DNA of 64,000 bases from Levyella massiliensis (GTDB lineage: Bacteria; Bacillota; Clostridia; Tissierellales; Peptoniphilaceae), in NCBI RefSeq assembly GCF_000308275.2, contig NZ_HG529491.1, forward strand, positions 245,477-309,476. Direction: 5' to 3'. The notes under the pieces are model-generated. The model was not told where the DNA came from, did no database searches, and worked only from the letters and a program-made list of their open reading frames with translations. The translations under genes and the position numbers were made by a program. This document shows, piece after piece, positions 8,813-18,404 of the stretch; position 1 is the first letter of the stretch, and every line of letters starts with the position of its first letter.

Positions 8813-8858
8813 AACGACCATACAAGAGCAAGAGTGCTCCTGTATGGTCGTTTTCTTA
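8813..8858 (+). terminator. Rho-independent terminator after pncB
   Basis: Long stem: AACGACCATACA (8813-8824) pairs with TGTATGGTCGTT (8841-8852), with inner AGCA/TGCT pairs, followed by TTTTCTT. It separates the core genes from the foreign segment that starts with the hsdR stub. Confidence 0.78.
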
Positions 8859-8890
8859 TGCTCGAGTACTGAAAGGGTATGTGAGCTTAT

Positions 8891-9262
8891 TTAAGACTGC
8901 TTCAGAAGACTTATCCATTTACTCACCATCTTTCTTTGTCCAATGAGTTGCGGAATCTTCTGCAACCATAAAAACAGACTGTTGAGCCATCGCATCGGCG
9001 TAATTAAAAACTTTGGCTTTTCAGTAGTGAATGGACCTCCAACCCCGAAGAACTTCTCAAAGAATGATTTCAGTTTGTCGATGACACCTTGTTTCTTAAC
9101 GGCTCTGTTTCTGCCACCGAAACGAGATACAGGAGGCATAAGCTTATCAATATCTGTACCTGTGGTTTTAATTTCACCGTCACGGAATGCATTCTCAAGG
9201 AATTTTCTTGTTTCAGGTTCTTTCAGCTTTTCTTCTTTGATAATCTGAAGTTCGAAACTCAA
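8891..9262 (-). pseudogene. hsdR: C-terminal stub of type I restriction subunit HsdR
   Basis: The first 75 codons match the extreme C-terminus of HsdR restriction-translocase subunits: EAFRDG-like ENAFRDGEIKTTGTDID, then LMPPVSRFGG, then KKQGVIDKLKSFFEKFFG, which normally ends the protein. HsdR is about 1000 residues, so over 90% is missing. The frame then reads on for some 48 residues of unrelated sequence, so the natural stop is lost. There is only a TTG start directly after an in-frame TGA and no ribosome binding site. It lies on the same strand as hsdM and hsdS 13 kb away. Not a functional gene. Confidence 0.62.
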
Positions 9263-9303
9263 TCATCTATTTTTCATAGAGAACACTGGCCGTCCTCATA
9301 GCA

Positions 9304-10005
9304 TTATTCTACTTTCATCATACGGTAGCCCACACCAATATGTGTTTGGATATATTGTGGAGACTCCTCTGTTGGCTCAAGTTTTTTTCGTAATGTCGCC
9401 ATAAATACCCGCAGCGAAGCTACATCGTTATCCCAACTGCGGCCCCAGATATTCTGCGTGATAAAGGTATGGGTCAGTACCTTGCCAACATTCTTTGACA
9501 GCAAGCACAACAGCTTATATTCAATGGGTGTCAGGTGAAGTTCGTTTTTATCCAGATAAGCGCATCCTGCGGCATAATCCACTTTCAACTTACCATCAAT
9601 AAATACAGAACTGGCGGTGAACATCTCTGCCGTCATCAGAGAGAGTCTTCGCTGCGTCACTCGAAGTCGTGCCAGCAATTCTTCTACCGAAAAGGGCTTT
9701 GTCAAATAATCGTCCGCTCCTGCATCCAGCGCCTTGATTTTATCGTTATCCTCGCTTCGAGCGCTTATTACAATAATCGGAACATTGGACCAAGAGCGAA
9801 CCGTTTGAATGACTTGAACGCCATCCATATCCGGCAAGCCCAAATCCAGTAAGATGATTTCAGGATTGTGCGAAGTGGCCTCCATAATTGCTGCTGAGCC
9901 ATTAGGTGCTACCACATAACGATAATCATTTGTTTTTAAAGTGGTCGTAATGAGATTTCGTACAGACGGGTCATCCTCAACCACTAATATCAAAGGTTTA
10001 TTCAT
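9304..10005 (-). CDS. kdpE: Kdp operon response regulator KdpE
   Basis: 233 residues: receiver domain (acidic pocket Glu10-Asp11-Asp12, phosphoacceptor Asp54 in LLLDLGLPD, Lys in LTKPF near 104) and an OmpR/PhoB winged helix (about 135-230, LTPIEYKLLCLLSKN). KdpE is phosphorylated by KdpD when potassium is low or osmolarity is high and activates the kdp operon. The start overlaps the end of the kdpD frame by 8 nt, so the pair is translationally coupled. Last gene of the kdp operon; the hsdR stub follows on the same strand. Confidence 0.93.
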   Translation of the reverse strand: MNKPLILVVEDDPSVRNLITTTLKTNDYRYVVAPNGSAAIMEATSHNPEIILLDLGLPDMDGVQVIQTVRSWSNVPIIVISARSEDNDKIKALDAGADDYLTKPFSVEELLARLRVTQRRLSLMTAEMFTASSVFIDGKLKVDYAAGCAYLDKNELHLTPIEYKLLCLLSKNVGKVLTHTFITQNIWGRSWDNDVASLRVFMATLRKKLEPTEESPQYIQTHIGVGYRMMKVE

Positions 10006-11473
10006 TAAGTTCTACCTCCCCTGCAGGTAATGTAAATTTAAAAACAGTGCCATTTGGCTGACGGTCTGATACGGAAATCGTTCCGCCGTGGGCGGTCACA
10101 ATGGACTTACAAAGGGACAGCCCCAATCCAAGGCTTCTGCAGCTGTCGACCACTTTATTGGTACCACTGTAAAACATATCAAAAATACGGGGTTTTTGCT
10201 CATCAGGAATCCCAGGGCCGTTGTCAGAAACGGAAACCGTGACCAATTGCCCTTTTTGATCGGTGTCTATTTCAATTACTGAACCGACAGGGGTATATTT
10301 GATGGCGTTGTCAACCAAATTGATAATCACCTGAACGATCAACTTCGCATCAATGCGGGCAAGGATAAAGTCTTTACCGCTGGTCACGCGAATGGTGTGT
10401 TCTTTACTCTTCCTGTTGATGTGCTTCAGTGCTTCAGAAACAACCTCATCCATAAGTTCGATACTCCGAGTTAGATTGACCGGTCTGCCCTCAATCCGTG
10501 TGACTGCCAACAAATTTTCAACCAGATTGATTAGCCACATGGAATCGTCATAAATATCAGTAAAGGTCTGCTCCCGCAGTGCATCGTCCATCTTTTTATA
10601 ATTTGCAAGCAAATTGTCTGCACTGCCGGAAATTGCTGTCAAAGGTGTCCGAAGATCATGGGAGATTGCCCTCAGCAGGTTGGCACGAAGTTGTTCATTT
10701 TGTGCCAGGACAGCCGATTCCTCCTTGTCCTTGGTATTTTTGATGTTTTCCAGTGCCAATGCACACTCGCCAAGAATGGAAAGAAGCACACTGTTTTCAA
10801 AAGAGTCCAGCGGAGTACCGTTCTCAGCAATACCAGCTACCCCATATACATGCTGGTTAACCCGAATCGCAAGGTATAGACACTTTGCACTGGATAATGT
10901 ATCGGTCGTTGCTCCTGCGTGTTTGTTATTTCGGAAGACCCAATCGGCGACTGCTTTCTCATTCTCAGAAATTAAACTCTCTTGAGAACTATTAACAGTA
11001 CGAAAAACGTTTGGGGTGGCAAGTCCTTTACCATCAGACAGGTAGACGACGATATCTTTTTTCAACAGCTTCATGAGTTGCCCTGCCGTAACGGTGATTA
11101 CCGCTTTATCCTCCTGTTCTTTTTGCAAAAGCTGACTGGTTTCAAAGAGAATCTTTGTGCGGTAAGCTGTATGGGCAGATTGCTTTGCATTTTCCTTCAG
11201 CCGGCTAGCAAGAGAACCTGAAAGCAGCGTTACCATAAACATAATGGCAAAGGTAACAAAATAGTTCGGATCGTTAAAATGAAATGTCAGTCTCGGAGTA
11301 GTAAAGAAAAAATTAAAGGCCAACACGCTGACAACCGAAGTCAGAATCCCGCACAGGCGGTTGGTTGTGATAACGGCGGTCACAAGTACACCCAATATGT
11401 AGACCGCGACAATATTGCTTTCCGTGAATCCAAGGGCGTCAAAACCACAACCAATCAATGTAGCTGCTAGCAA
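9998..11473 (-). CDS. kdpD: KdpD sensor kinase, C-terminal half (frameshifted gene)
   Basis: Carries the second half of KdpD: DUF4118 membrane block of four helices (about residues 1-95), GAF-like domain (about 120-250), HisKA with the H-box RAISHDLRTPL near 270, and HATPase_c with N-box INLVDNAIKYTP and G-boxes DNGPGIPD and GLGLSL. It should phosphorylate KdpE. The listed start is a TTG with no ribosome binding site; open frame continues upstream past this point and joins the N-terminal half after a one-base shift at the A7 run 11538-11532. So this is not an independent gene. Whether the halves work together or not depends on whether the shift is real. Confidence 0.88.
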   Translation of the reverse strand: MLAATLIGCGFDALGFTESNIVAVYILGVLVTAVITTNRLCGILTSVVSVLAFNFFFTTPRLTFHFNDPNYFVTFAIMFMVTLLSGSLASRLKENAKQSAHTAYRTKILFETSQLLQKEQEDKAVITVTAGQLMKLLKKDIVVYLSDGKGLATPNVFRTVNSSQESLISENEKAVADWVFRNNKHAGATTDTLSSAKCLYLAIRVNQHVYGVAGIAENGTPLDSFENSVLLSILGECALALENIKNTKDKEESAVLAQNEQLRANLLRAISHDLRTPLTAISGSADNLLANYKKMDDALREQTFTDIYDDSMWLINLVENLLAVTRIEGRPVNLTRSIELMDEVVSEALKHINRKSKEHTIRVTSGKDFILARIDAKLIVQVIINLVDNAIKYTPVGSVIEIDTDQKGQLVTVSVSDNGPGIPDEQKPRIFDMFYSGTNKVVDSCRSLGLGLSLCKSIVTAHGGTISVSDRQPNGTVFKFTLPAGEVELNE

Positions 11474-11514
11474 TACGAGTATACTTTTCAGAACATCCCG
11501 CAGGGATATTGTTT

Positions 11515-12690
11515 CTACCTGTGCCCTTTTCTTTTTTTCTGATAACCGGAACCTATGCTAGCGTCTGGGATCACATGAATATCTAAATTCGGTGCACTGA
11601 AAATCAGACGCTCCGTCAAGGTGGGTTTGCTGAAAATCTTTTTTCGTAGAATGGTACTTCGTCCAATTACGATTTTAGAAGTGCCGGAAAGACGGGCAAA
11701 TTCCGCAATTTGATAAGGCACGTCATCGCCATAAGTTGTCTCAATCGTAGCACCAAGTTGTTGTGCCAGCCGTTTATTGTACTGCAACCGTTTTTTATCC
11801 TCGTCGTTCATCGTTGCTGTGTTAGGTGTTTCCACATAAAGGGCGGTAAATGTTCCTCGGAAGGCTCTTGCCATTCTGGCAGCAGTCCGAATGATTTTTG
11901 CGTTGGATGGCGACGAGGAAAGACAAGCCAGAATGCGCTCGTCTGTATGGTAATCGCCTCGGCTCTGTACTCTGGCGCTTTCCGTCAGCAGATTTACCCG
12001 GTCAGCACACCGACGGAGGGCAATCTCACGCAATGCAGTCAGGTTTTCAAGTGTGAAGAAATTAACAGTAGCCCGCTGTGCCTGATCTTTCTGGTACACA
12101 TTTCCACTTGCCAGTCGTTCCAGCAACTCCGCAGGCTCAATATCCACTAGTTCCACCTGGTCTGCCTGATCGAAAGTAGAATCCGGAATGCGCTCCCGTA
12201 CCAATATTCCGGTGATTGATGCCACAGTATCGTTGAGACTTTCAATATGCTGGACATTCACAGTTGTATACACGTCAATGCCGGCGCTTAGCAGTTCCTG
12301 GACATCCTGATACCGCTTTGTATGGCGGCTGCCTTCTGCATTGGTGTGGGCATACTCATCCACCAGGATGAGCTGAGGTTTCCTCTTTAATGCGGCGTCA
12401 ATATCAAATTCACGAAGCATCATTCCCTCATAGGCAACTTGCTTCACCGGGAGCTGCTCCAAGCCGTCCAAAAGTGCCGCTGTCTGAGGTCGGGCATGGG
12501 GTTCTATGTATCCAGCAACCACATCAATGCCGCGCTCCTTAGCTTGGTGAGCCGCCTGAAGCATGGTATAGGTCTTTCCGACACCTGCTGCATAACCAAA
12601 AAAGATTTTGAGTTTTCCACTTTCATTAGTGGTTATATCGTTACGGATCGCACGAAGGAGCTGATCCGGATCTTGTTTTGGTAGTTCCAT
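11515..12690 (-). CDS. kdpD: KdpD sensor, N-terminal half (frameshifted gene)
   Basis: Contains the KdpD domain (about residues 15-225) with Walker A GYAAGVGKT at 32-40 and Walker B-like DEYAHTN near 115, then a universal-stress-protein domain (about 245-375) that binds c-di-AMP in other Firmicutes. The frame ends in KKRKGHR right after a run of seven A. Adding one A would join it to the DUF4118-kinase half and give about 897 residues, the usual KdpD length. The start is the ATG at 12690 with AGAAGGG 6 nt upstream; a GTG at 12711 is less likely. Follows kdpC after about 40 nt. Confidence 0.88.
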   Translation of the reverse strand: MELPKQDPDQLLRAIRNDITTNESGKLKIFFGYAAGVGKTYTMLQAAHQAKERGIDVVAGYIEPHARPQTAALLDGLEQLPVKQVAYEGMMLREFDIDAALKRKPQLILVDEYAHTNAEGSRHTKRYQDVQELLSAGIDVYTTVNVQHIESLNDTVASITGILVRERIPDSTFDQADQVELVDIEPAELLERLASGNVYQKDQAQRATVNFFTLENLTALREIALRRCADRVNLLTESARVQSRGDYHTDERILACLSSSPSNAKIIRTAARMARAFRGTFTALYVETPNTATMNDEDKKRLQYNKRLAQQLGATIETTYGDDVPYQIAEFARLSGTSKIVIGRSTILRKKIFSKPTLTERLIFSAPNLDIHVIPDASIGSGYQKKRKGHR

Positions 12691-12730
12691 TTTAACCCTT
12701 CTATCTGTCACTCAAGTAAAGACGATTCTT

Positions 12731-13333
12731 TTACAGAATACCGTCCAACATCAGATTGACTTTCAGCACATTGACAGTCTCTTCACCAAAGATACCAAAG
12801 AATCGTCCGTCGGTGCAGTTTTGGATAATCTCACGCACTTCATCTTCGGTCATATCATTTGCTTTTGCAATGCGGGTTACCTGATACTCCGCTGCTGCCG
12901 GGGAAATATGGGGATCAAGCCCACTGCCGGAACAGGTGACAAGATCCACTGGAACAGCTGTTTCGTCCATTTCAGGGTTTGCATTGCGGAGCTTTTCTAC
13001 ACGCTCTGCCACAAGCTGTGCATATTCCTGACTTGCCGGAGAGATGTTGGAGGGAGCGGCGTACATCAGTGCCTTTCCGTTTTTATCCGTATAGGTTGAA
13101 ACATCAATATTTATGATGCGCCCCCACATATGGGCCTCATCTGTATATTGCTGCCCAAGTAATTCACAGCCATATTTTTTCCCGTTTACTTCAATGATAC
13201 TTCCGTTGGCATTGTCCGGAAAAATTAGCTGAGCAATTCCTGTGACAACACCCGTATAGACTACGCCGCACAGCAGCGTAAAGATTAAAAAAATCATACC
13301 TGCCTTTGGTAGTACACTTTTCATTAATTTCAT
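12731..13333 (-). CDS. kdpC: Potassium-transporting ATPase subunit KdpC
   Basis: 200 residues: one N-terminal membrane helix (about 12-38), then the conserved extracytoplasmic domain with SNISPASQEY, VTCSGSGLDPHISP near 130-144 and GRFFGIFGEETVNVLKVNL at the end. KdpC stabilises the KdpA-KdpB complex and raises its affinity. Full length and no broken motif. It lies between the 47-residue ORF and kdpD, all on the same strand with short gaps. Confidence 0.93.
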   Translation of the reverse strand: MKLMKSVLPKAGMIFLIFTLLCGVVYTGVVTGIAQLIFPDNANGSIIEVNGKKYGCELLGQQYTDEAHMWGRIINIDVSTYTDKNGKALMYAAPSNISPASQEYAQLVAERVEKLRNANPEMDETAVPVDLVTCSGSGLDPHISPAAAEYQVTRIAKANDMTEDEVREIIQNCTDGRFFGIFGEETVNVLKVNLMLDGIL

Positions 13334-13346
13334 AATATATACCCCC

Positions 13347-13490
13347 TTAACCGAAGATGGTGAGAAAAATTTTCTGAAGTAATTCCGGTTCCCATATGGT
13401 GAAACGCAGCGTAATCACACATAGGACAGCTAAGGTCATTCCAAGAATTACTTCAAAATACGAGATTGTTTTCTTTGTTATCGCATTCAT
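13347..13490 (-). CDS. Small membrane protein between kdpB and kdpC
   Basis: 47 residues, starting MNAITKKTISYFEVI, with one hydrophobic helix (about 13-31, EVILGMTLAVLCVITLRF) and a C-terminal amphipathic piece. AAGGAGG lies 9 nt before the ATG, which is a strong sign that it is translated. The gap to kdpB is 14 nt and to kdpC 13 nt. The classical operon is kdpFABC, with no gene here. A single-helix peptide in this position could be an extra subunit of the potassium pump, like KdpF. I do not recognise a family. Too short for many gene finders. Confidence 0.7.
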   Translation of the reverse strand: MNAITKKTISYFEVILGMTLAVLCVITLRFTIWEPELLQKIFLTIFG

Positions 13491-13504
13491 ATTTTACATC
13501 CTCC

Positions 13505-15574
13505 TTATACCAGAGCCGTAAGCACAAGCAGAACATCAATCAGCTTCACAAAGACAAAGGGAGCTGCCAGACCGCCCAGACCATAAATCAGCAGGTTCCG
13601 TGACAGCAGCTTTCCGGCGGAAACTTCACGGTATTTCACACCTTTCAGTGCCAATGGAATGAGCGCAATAATGATGAGTGCATTATAAATAATCGCAGAG
13701 AGAACAGCACTTTGCGGGGAATGCAGCCCCATAATATTCAAAGCAGACAGGCCTGGATAAAGTCCCATAAACAGCGCTGGAATAATGGCAAAGTATTTTG
13801 CCACATCGTTGGCAATAGAGAATGTAGTCAGACTGCCTCGTGTCATCAAAAGCTGTTTGCCGATGCGCACAATGTCGATAAGCTTTGTGGGCGAAGAATC
13901 TAAATCCACCATGTTGCCTGCTTCTTTTGCTGCCTGTGTGCCGCTGTTCATGGCAACTGCAACGTCTGCTTGTGCCAAAGCCGGGGCGTCGTTGGTGCCG
14001 TCGCCTGTCATGGCAACCAAATGACCCTTTGCCTGAAAATCGCGAATCATTGCCAGTTTTCCTTCCGGTGTTGCTTCCGCAAGGAAGTCATCCACACCGG
14101 CCTCGGCAGCAATGGCCGCAGCAGTAATTGGATTGTCGCCGGTGATCATAATGGTCTTGATGCCCATTTTTCGTAGATCTGCAAATTTCTCCTTCACGCC
14201 CTGCTTAATAATATCCTTCAGATAGATGACGCCGAGAATCTTGTGGTTCTTAGCTACAACCAGAGGTGTGCCGCCCTTGGACGCAATAGACTTGACAACT
14301 CGATCACAGTCCGGAGAATGCATACCGCCCGCATGGGTTACATAACTTTGCATGGCGTCTGCTGCGCCTTTTCGGATTTCGTTGCCGTCAAAGTCGACGC
14401 CGCTCATACGGGTTACGGCAGTAAATGGGATAAAGTGCATATTCTTGTCCTGAAGGCTTCTGCCACGAATTCCAAACTCTTTCTTTGCCAGCACAACAAC
14501 GCTTCTGCCCTCAGGGGTTTCATCGGCCAGAGAAGAAAGCTGAGCCGCGTCCGCCAATTCCCGAATATCTACACCATCTACCGGAATGAACTCTGATGCC
14601 TGTCGATTGCCCAGAGTGATTGTTCCGGTTTTATCAAGCATCAGAATGTCTACATCACCGGCGGCTTCAATGGCACGTCCACTCATGGCCAGAACATTTG
14701 CCTGGTTCAGTCGGGACATACCGGCAATACCAATGGCGGAAAGCAAGGCACCAATGGTAGTAGGCGCAAGGCACACCAACAGCGCTACCAGAGTTGTTAC
14801 AGAGGTGGGATTCTCAATTCCCGCCAGCTTTGCAGAAAAAATGGAGTACGTATAGAGGGAGACTGTCACCAAAATGAAGATGATGGACAAGGCTACCAGA
14901 AAAATCTGCAAAGCAATTTCGTTAGGCGTCTTTTTCCGGGCAGCACCTTCTACCATCGCAATCATCTTGTCCAGAAAGCTTTCTCCAGCTTCATTGGTCA
15001 CTCTGACAACAATCCAGTCCGACAGTACAGTGGTGCCGCCGGTGACGGCACTGCGGTCGCCGCCTGCCTCACGAATTACAGGAGCGGATTCGCCAGTGAT
15101 AGCGCTTTCATCCACAGATGCCGCACCTTCCACGACTTCGCCGTCTGCCGGAATCTGCTCTCCTGCTTTGACAATCACCAGTTCCCCCTTTTTCAGCAGG
15201 GCGGATAGAACCACGGTCACACTGTCCTTCTGCGATACAGAGGGAATTTTATATGCGTCCACATCCTTACGGGATGCCCGTAGAGACTCTGCCTGTGCTT
15301 TGCCTCGGCCTTCTGCAATGGCCTCGGCAAAGTTGGCAAATAGCACGGTAAACCAAAGGATAACGGCAATCGCCAGTGTATATCCGCTTGGAGCGTCTTT
15401 TAACCCAAACAGGGACACCAGCCAAAGGATGCTGGTCAAAATCGCAGACACAAAAACCAGAAACATGACCGGGTTTTTTGCCTGTGTTTTCGGACTTAAT
15501 TTTACAAAAGAATCTTTAACTGCCCTGCCTAGCATTTTCCGGTTGGCAAAAGCACTTTTCTGTTTTGTACTCAT
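13505..15574 (-). CDS. kdpB: Potassium-transporting ATPase ATP-binding subunit KdpB
   Basis: 689 residues, P-type ATPase of the Kdp class. Landmarks: actuator motif TGES at 160-163, phosphorylation site DKTGT at 314-318, nucleotide-binding domain (about 330-450), [12 protein letters not shown] hinge near 520, and [10 protein letters not shown] in the membrane part. It hydrolyses ATP and drives K+ import through KdpA. AAAGGAG precedes the ATG. Gap to kdpA is 15 nt. All catalytic motifs are intact. Confidence 0.96.
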   Translation of the reverse strand: MSTKQKSAFANRKMLGRAVKDSFVKLSPKTQAKNPVMFLVFVSAILTSILWLVSLFGLKDAPSGYTLAIAVILWFTVLFANFAEAIAEGRGKAQAESLRASRKDVDAYKIPSVSQKDSVTVVLSALLKKGELVIVKAGEQIPADGEVVEGAASVDESAITGESAPVIREAGGDRSAVTGGTTVLSDWIVVRVTNEAGESFLDKMIAMVEGAARKKTPNEIALQIFLVALSIIFILVTVSLYTYSIFSAKLAGIENPTSVTTLVALLVCLAPTTIGALLSAIGIAGMSRLNQANVLAMSGRAIEAAGDVDILMLDKTGTITLGNRQASEFIPVDGVDIRELADAAQLSSLADETPEGRSVVVLAKKEFGIRGRSLQDKNMHFIPFTAVTRMSGVDFDGNEIRKGAADAMQSYVTHAGGMHSPDCDRVVKSIASKGGTPLVVAKNHKILGVIYLKDIIKQGVKEKFADLRKMGIKTIMITGDNPITAAAIAAEAGVDDFLAEATPEGKLAMIRDFQAKGHLVAMTGDGTNDAPALAQADVAVAMNSGTQAAKEAGNMVDLDSSPTKLIDIVRIGKQLLMTRGSLTTFSIANDVAKYFAIIPALFMGLYPGLSALNIMGLHSPQSAVLSAIIYNALIIIALIPLALKGVKYREVSAGKLLSRNLLIYGLGGLAAPFVFVKLIDVLLVLTALV

Positions 15575-15589
15575 ATCTGTAAATCTCCT

Positions 15590-17404
15590 TTACGCAATGC
15601 TGCCAAAGAACTCAGCAAGTGGACCAAGGGCAAGTGCCGGGAAGAAGCTCAGTGCACCGATCAGAAATACCACAACAATCAGCAGGAAAACAAACATTCC
15701 ATTTGTGGTAGACAAGGTACCCGCAGTCGTGGCGATTTTCTTTTTCCCGGCCAGGCTACCTGCGATTGCAAGTGTGCCGATGATGGGCAGGAACCGGGCA
15801 AAGAGCATCACCAGTCCCAGGCTTACATTTAGAAATACGGTATTCGCATTGAAACCGGCAAAAGCAGAGCCGTTATTGCCACCACAGGATGAGTAGGCGT
15901 ACAGCATTTCAGAGAAACCGTGGGCGCCGCTGTTATTCAGGCTATCCATGACAGAGGGTACTACAGCGGCAAGGCCACTGCCGACCAGAATTGCAATGGG
16001 CGTTGCAAGGCAAACCAGTACCGACCATTTCATCTCATAAGGCTCAATTTTCTTGCCAAGGAATTCCGGAGTACGGCCTACCATCAGACCAGCAATAAAC
16101 ACCGCCAGAATGGCAAAGGCAAGCATACCGTAAAGGCCGCATCCCACGCCGCCGAAAATAACCTCACCAAGCTGCATCAGCAGCATAGTCACCATACCGC
16201 CAAGAGGCGTGTAGCTGTCATGCATGGAGTTTACAGAGCCGTTGGAGGCTGCTGTGGTGAAGGCTGCCCAGGTAGAGGATGCCGCAATGCCGAAGCGGGT
16301 CTCCTTGCCTTCCATATTGCCGCCAGCCTGTTCTATCATAGAGGTATTGACTGTACCATTTTGTGCAAGCTGAGATGTACCGACCTGCTCACTGACAGCG
16401 ATGCAACCCAAGGCAACAACCAGACAGAGGAACATTGCCATAAAGATTGCGATACCTTGCTTCTTGTTCTTTACCGCAAAGCCGAATGTGAAGCACAGGG
16501 CCGCCGGAATTAGAAGAAGGGAAATCATTTCAATCAGATTGGTAAAGGCATTGGGGTTTTCCAAAGGATGTGCAGAGTTGACGCCCATGTAGCCGCCGCC
16601 GTTGGTGCCGGTCTGCTTGATTGCGACCTGACTGGCTGCAGGACCCATTGGTACGAACTGCTCGGTGACGATCTGTGCATCCGAAAAGATTTTGCCATCT
16701 ACAGTGACGGTTTTGGTGTCTAAGTCAATTACTGCATCCTTAAGGATTTCACCTTTTGCACTGACAGCAATCGGTTCTACAAGAGATACGGTTTCTGAAA
16801 TTTTCAGATTCTGGATTACACCACCGCCTACCAGCAACAGAGAAATGACCAGATTCAGTGGGAGCAGGATGTGAACCACAATGCGGGTCAAGTCCACCCA
16901 AAAGCTCCCTAACCCGGTGGATTTCACCTTGATAAAGCCACGGATCAAAGCAAACAGAACGGCGATACCTGTGGCTGCGGAAACAAAGTTCTGAACAGTC
17001 AGACCTAAAGCCTGAGTGAGATAACTCAATGTAGATTCACCGGAATATGCCTGCCAGTTTGTATTGGTAATGAAACTTGCAGAAGTATTAAATGCCAAAT
17101 CCCATTTCACACCGGAAAGATGTTGCGGGTTTCCGGGAAGAACGCCCTGTAAAAGTTGGAGCAGGAACAGAAAAACAAGTCCAACACCGGAAAAAAGCAA
17201 TACGCTTACCGCATATTTTTTCCATGTCATCTGTTCTGCTTTATCTACACGCATAATCCTGTAAACAAGGTTTTCACACGGTGTCAGAATTTTGGACAAA
17301 AAAGTTTTCTCGCCATTCATAACTTTGCTTATGTATGCGCCCAACGGAATTGCCAAAACAATCAGAATGGCAAGGTATAAAACATACTGAATTATGGTGC
17401 TCAT
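15590..17404 (-). CDS. kdpA: Potassium-transporting ATPase subunit KdpA
   Basis: 604 residues, with about ten membrane helices. Selectivity-filter-like loops are visible, such as [25 protein letters not shown] and [15 protein letters not shown], as in all KdpA proteins. It is the K+-binding channel-like subunit of the high-affinity pump. Slightly longer than the E. coli protein because of an extracytoplasmic insert near 210-260. The ATG overlaps the kdpF stop by ATGA. Confidence 0.96.
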   Translation of the reverse strand: MSTIIQYVLYLAILIVLAIPLGAYISKVMNGEKTFLSKILTPCENLVYRIMRVDKAEQMTWKKYAVSVLLFSGVGLVFLFLLQLLQGVLPGNPQHLSGVKWDLAFNTSASFITNTNWQAYSGESTLSYLTQALGLTVQNFVSAATGIAVLFALIRGFIKVKSTGLGSFWVDLTRIVVHILLPLNLVISLLLVGGGVIQNLKISETVSLVEPIAVSAKGEILKDAVIDLDTKTVTVDGKIFSDAQIVTEQFVPMGPAASQVAIKQTGTNGGGYMGVNSAHPLENPNAFTNLIEMISLLLIPAALCFTFGFAVKNKKQGIAIFMAMFLCLVVALGCIAVSEQVGTSQLAQNGTVNTSMIEQAGGNMEGKETRFGIAASSTWAAFTTAASNGSVNSMHDSYTPLGGMVTMLLMQLGEVIFGGVGCGLYGMLAFAILAVFIAGLMVGRTPEFLGKKIEPYEMKWSVLVCLATPIAILVGSGLAAVVPSVMDSLNNSGAHGFSEMLYAYSSCGGNNGSAFAGFNANTVFLNVSLGLVMLFARFLPIIGTLAIAGSLAGKKKIATTAGTLSTTNGMFVFLLIVVVFLIGALSFFPALALGPLAEFFGSIA

Positions 17405-17493
17405 GCCTGCTCATCTCCCTTCATTAAAATATAGACATACCACAGCAGCATTGCTGCCGCACATACACCTATGAGTGCAATTAGTATTTGCAT
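17401..17493 (-). CDS. kdpF: Potassium-transporting ATPase small subunit KdpF
   Basis: 30 residues: one membrane helix ([20 protein letters not shown]) followed by [10 protein letters not shown], which fits the KdpF pattern of a lone helix ending in a short charged tail. KdpF stabilises the KdpABC complex. Two ATGs are possible; I take 17493, as the ATG at 17502 touches the AAGGAGG. Its stop overlaps kdpA by ATGA. First gene of the operon proper. Confidence 0.85.
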   Translation of the reverse strand: MQILIALIGVCAAAMLLWYVYILMKGDEQA

Positions 17494-17512
17494 AAGATTC
17501 ATCCTCCTTTTT

Positions 17513-17529
17513 TGATACTTCAAGTATCA
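17513..17529 (-). promoter_or_regulatory. Palindrome in the kdpF leader
   Basis: TGATACTT and AAGTATCA flank one base: a near-perfect 17-bp palindrome, 20 nt before kdpF and about 55 nt downstream of the predicted transcription start. It could be an operator or a leader hairpin. No T tract follows on the coding strand, so it is not a terminator. Confidence 0.4.
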
Positions 17530-17590
17530 TAAAGCCTTTCATCTAAAAGTGGCATTAGTCATCTTTTGTGGATATAAAGATAAAATAAAG

Positions 17591-17618
17591 ATTATAACCA
17601 ACCTAAAATATATGTCAT
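17591..17618 (-). promoter_or_regulatory. σA-type promoter of the kdp operon
   Basis: Minus-strand -35 ATGACA (17618-17613, 5 of 6), a 16-nt spacer, and a perfect -10 TATAAT (17596-17591). It lies in the last codons of the 63-residue upstream ORF. The transcript leader to kdpF is about 90 nt. KdpE probably acts upstream of it. Confidence 0.6.
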
Positions 17619-17783
17619 CGGAAAGGCGATAACGATTGTACTGATACAGACACACGCCAAAACCAGTAATGGCATTCCAACAAAGATGGAGATGAAGCCA
17701 AATAGCGGATGATGCCAAATAAAGCGTTTCGCTTTTGCGTCAAATCTCTGTTCAAATCTTCTCGCTGCATTTATAATGCTCAT
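17592..17783 (-). CDS. Small two-helix membrane protein upstream of kdpF
   Basis: 63 residues: a charged N-terminus (MSIINAARRFEQRFDAKAKR) and two hydrophobic stretches (about 25-45 and 46-62) with a short turn. GAGGTG lies before the ATG. It is on the same strand as kdp and 100 nt upstream, with the kdp promoter inside its 3' end. The family is unknown to me. Position suggests a link with potassium transport, but it might belong to the mobile segment upstream. Confidence 0.55.
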   Translation of the reverse strand: MSIINAARRFEQRFDAKAKRFIWHHPLFGFISIFVGMPLLVLACVCISTIVIAFPMTYILGWL

Positions 17784-17879
17784 AATTGTTCACCTCATTT
17801 CTTTCTTGCAAAGTCATAATGCCACTAAAAGTATTAAGAGGGAAAAAGTGTCCTGCAATCGAAATTAAGATTGTATAAG

Positions 17880-18025
17880 TTTTTATAAGATGAATTGCAA
17901 ATAATATTGCGACACCTAAACCAAACTAAGTTCGTGCATAAATAAATCAAATGGAGTTTGATATTCTAGACATTTTCTATGTCTGGTATTAAGCTCCATT
18001 AAGTTTTTAATCAGCTCATTATTAT
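17880..18025 (-). mobile_element. IS30-family transposase 3' remnant
   Basis: The last ~34 codons of the frame ending at 17916 read NELIKNLMELNTRHRKCLEYQTPFDLF, close to the IS30 C-terminus (LNxRPRKCLGYxTPxEVF). The T-rich sequence just after the stop, with a TTGCAAT-type motif, may hold the element's terminal repeat. The rest of the transposase is gone. The upstream part of the frame is a replication protein, so the junction lies near 18025. Confidence 0.5.
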
Positions 18026-18386
18026 TAAATATGCTCATAAAGTCTTTAACATAAATTCTGTTAGGCTTTCCCTGTCCTTGTCTTTTCTTTTCAATCAGTC
18101 CTATCCCTGATTTAATATCAAGTTCAGCTATTAATTTATTTGCTTTTTCACTTGCACAATTAAATTGCTCTTTTATACTTTCAATTGTGTAGTAAATAAA
18201 AACCTTTCCGTCTTCATCTATCCATCCATTTTTATATGAAAGACCCATTCGATTAAGCATATATGAATACAAACCTTTAGCTTCGATAGAAATGCTCTCG
18301 AAAATCTTATCTTCCATTAATACCATAGGTAACCTAATGAAGTTATACATCTCAGATTGCCTATTATAAAAATAATCAAAATTCAT
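17916..18386 (-). pseudogene. RepA_N replication initiator fragment fused to IS30 tail
   Basis: 156 residues. Residues 1-118 match the N-terminal domain of RepA_N plasmid initiators (FYNRQSEMYNFIRLP, LSIEAKGLYSYMLNRM-like segment, TIESIKEQF, NRIYVKDF), a winged-helix domain that binds plasmid origin iterons. From about residue 120 the sequence becomes the IS30 transposase tail. The central and C-terminal parts of the initiator are lost, so it cannot work as a replication protein. Such initiators are typical of plasmids and integrative elements of Firmicutes. AAAGGAGGTAAGG precedes the ATG. It marks old plasmid-type DNA between kdp and the next island. Confidence 0.65.
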
Positions 18387-18404
18387 CCTTACCTCCTTTC
18401 TGTG

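Noticed and set aside
14874-15896. 340-codon open frame opposite kdpB-kdpA
   Set aside because: Low-complexity Ser/Thr/Ala translation typical of an antisense shadow; no ribosome binding site and both real genes are intact.
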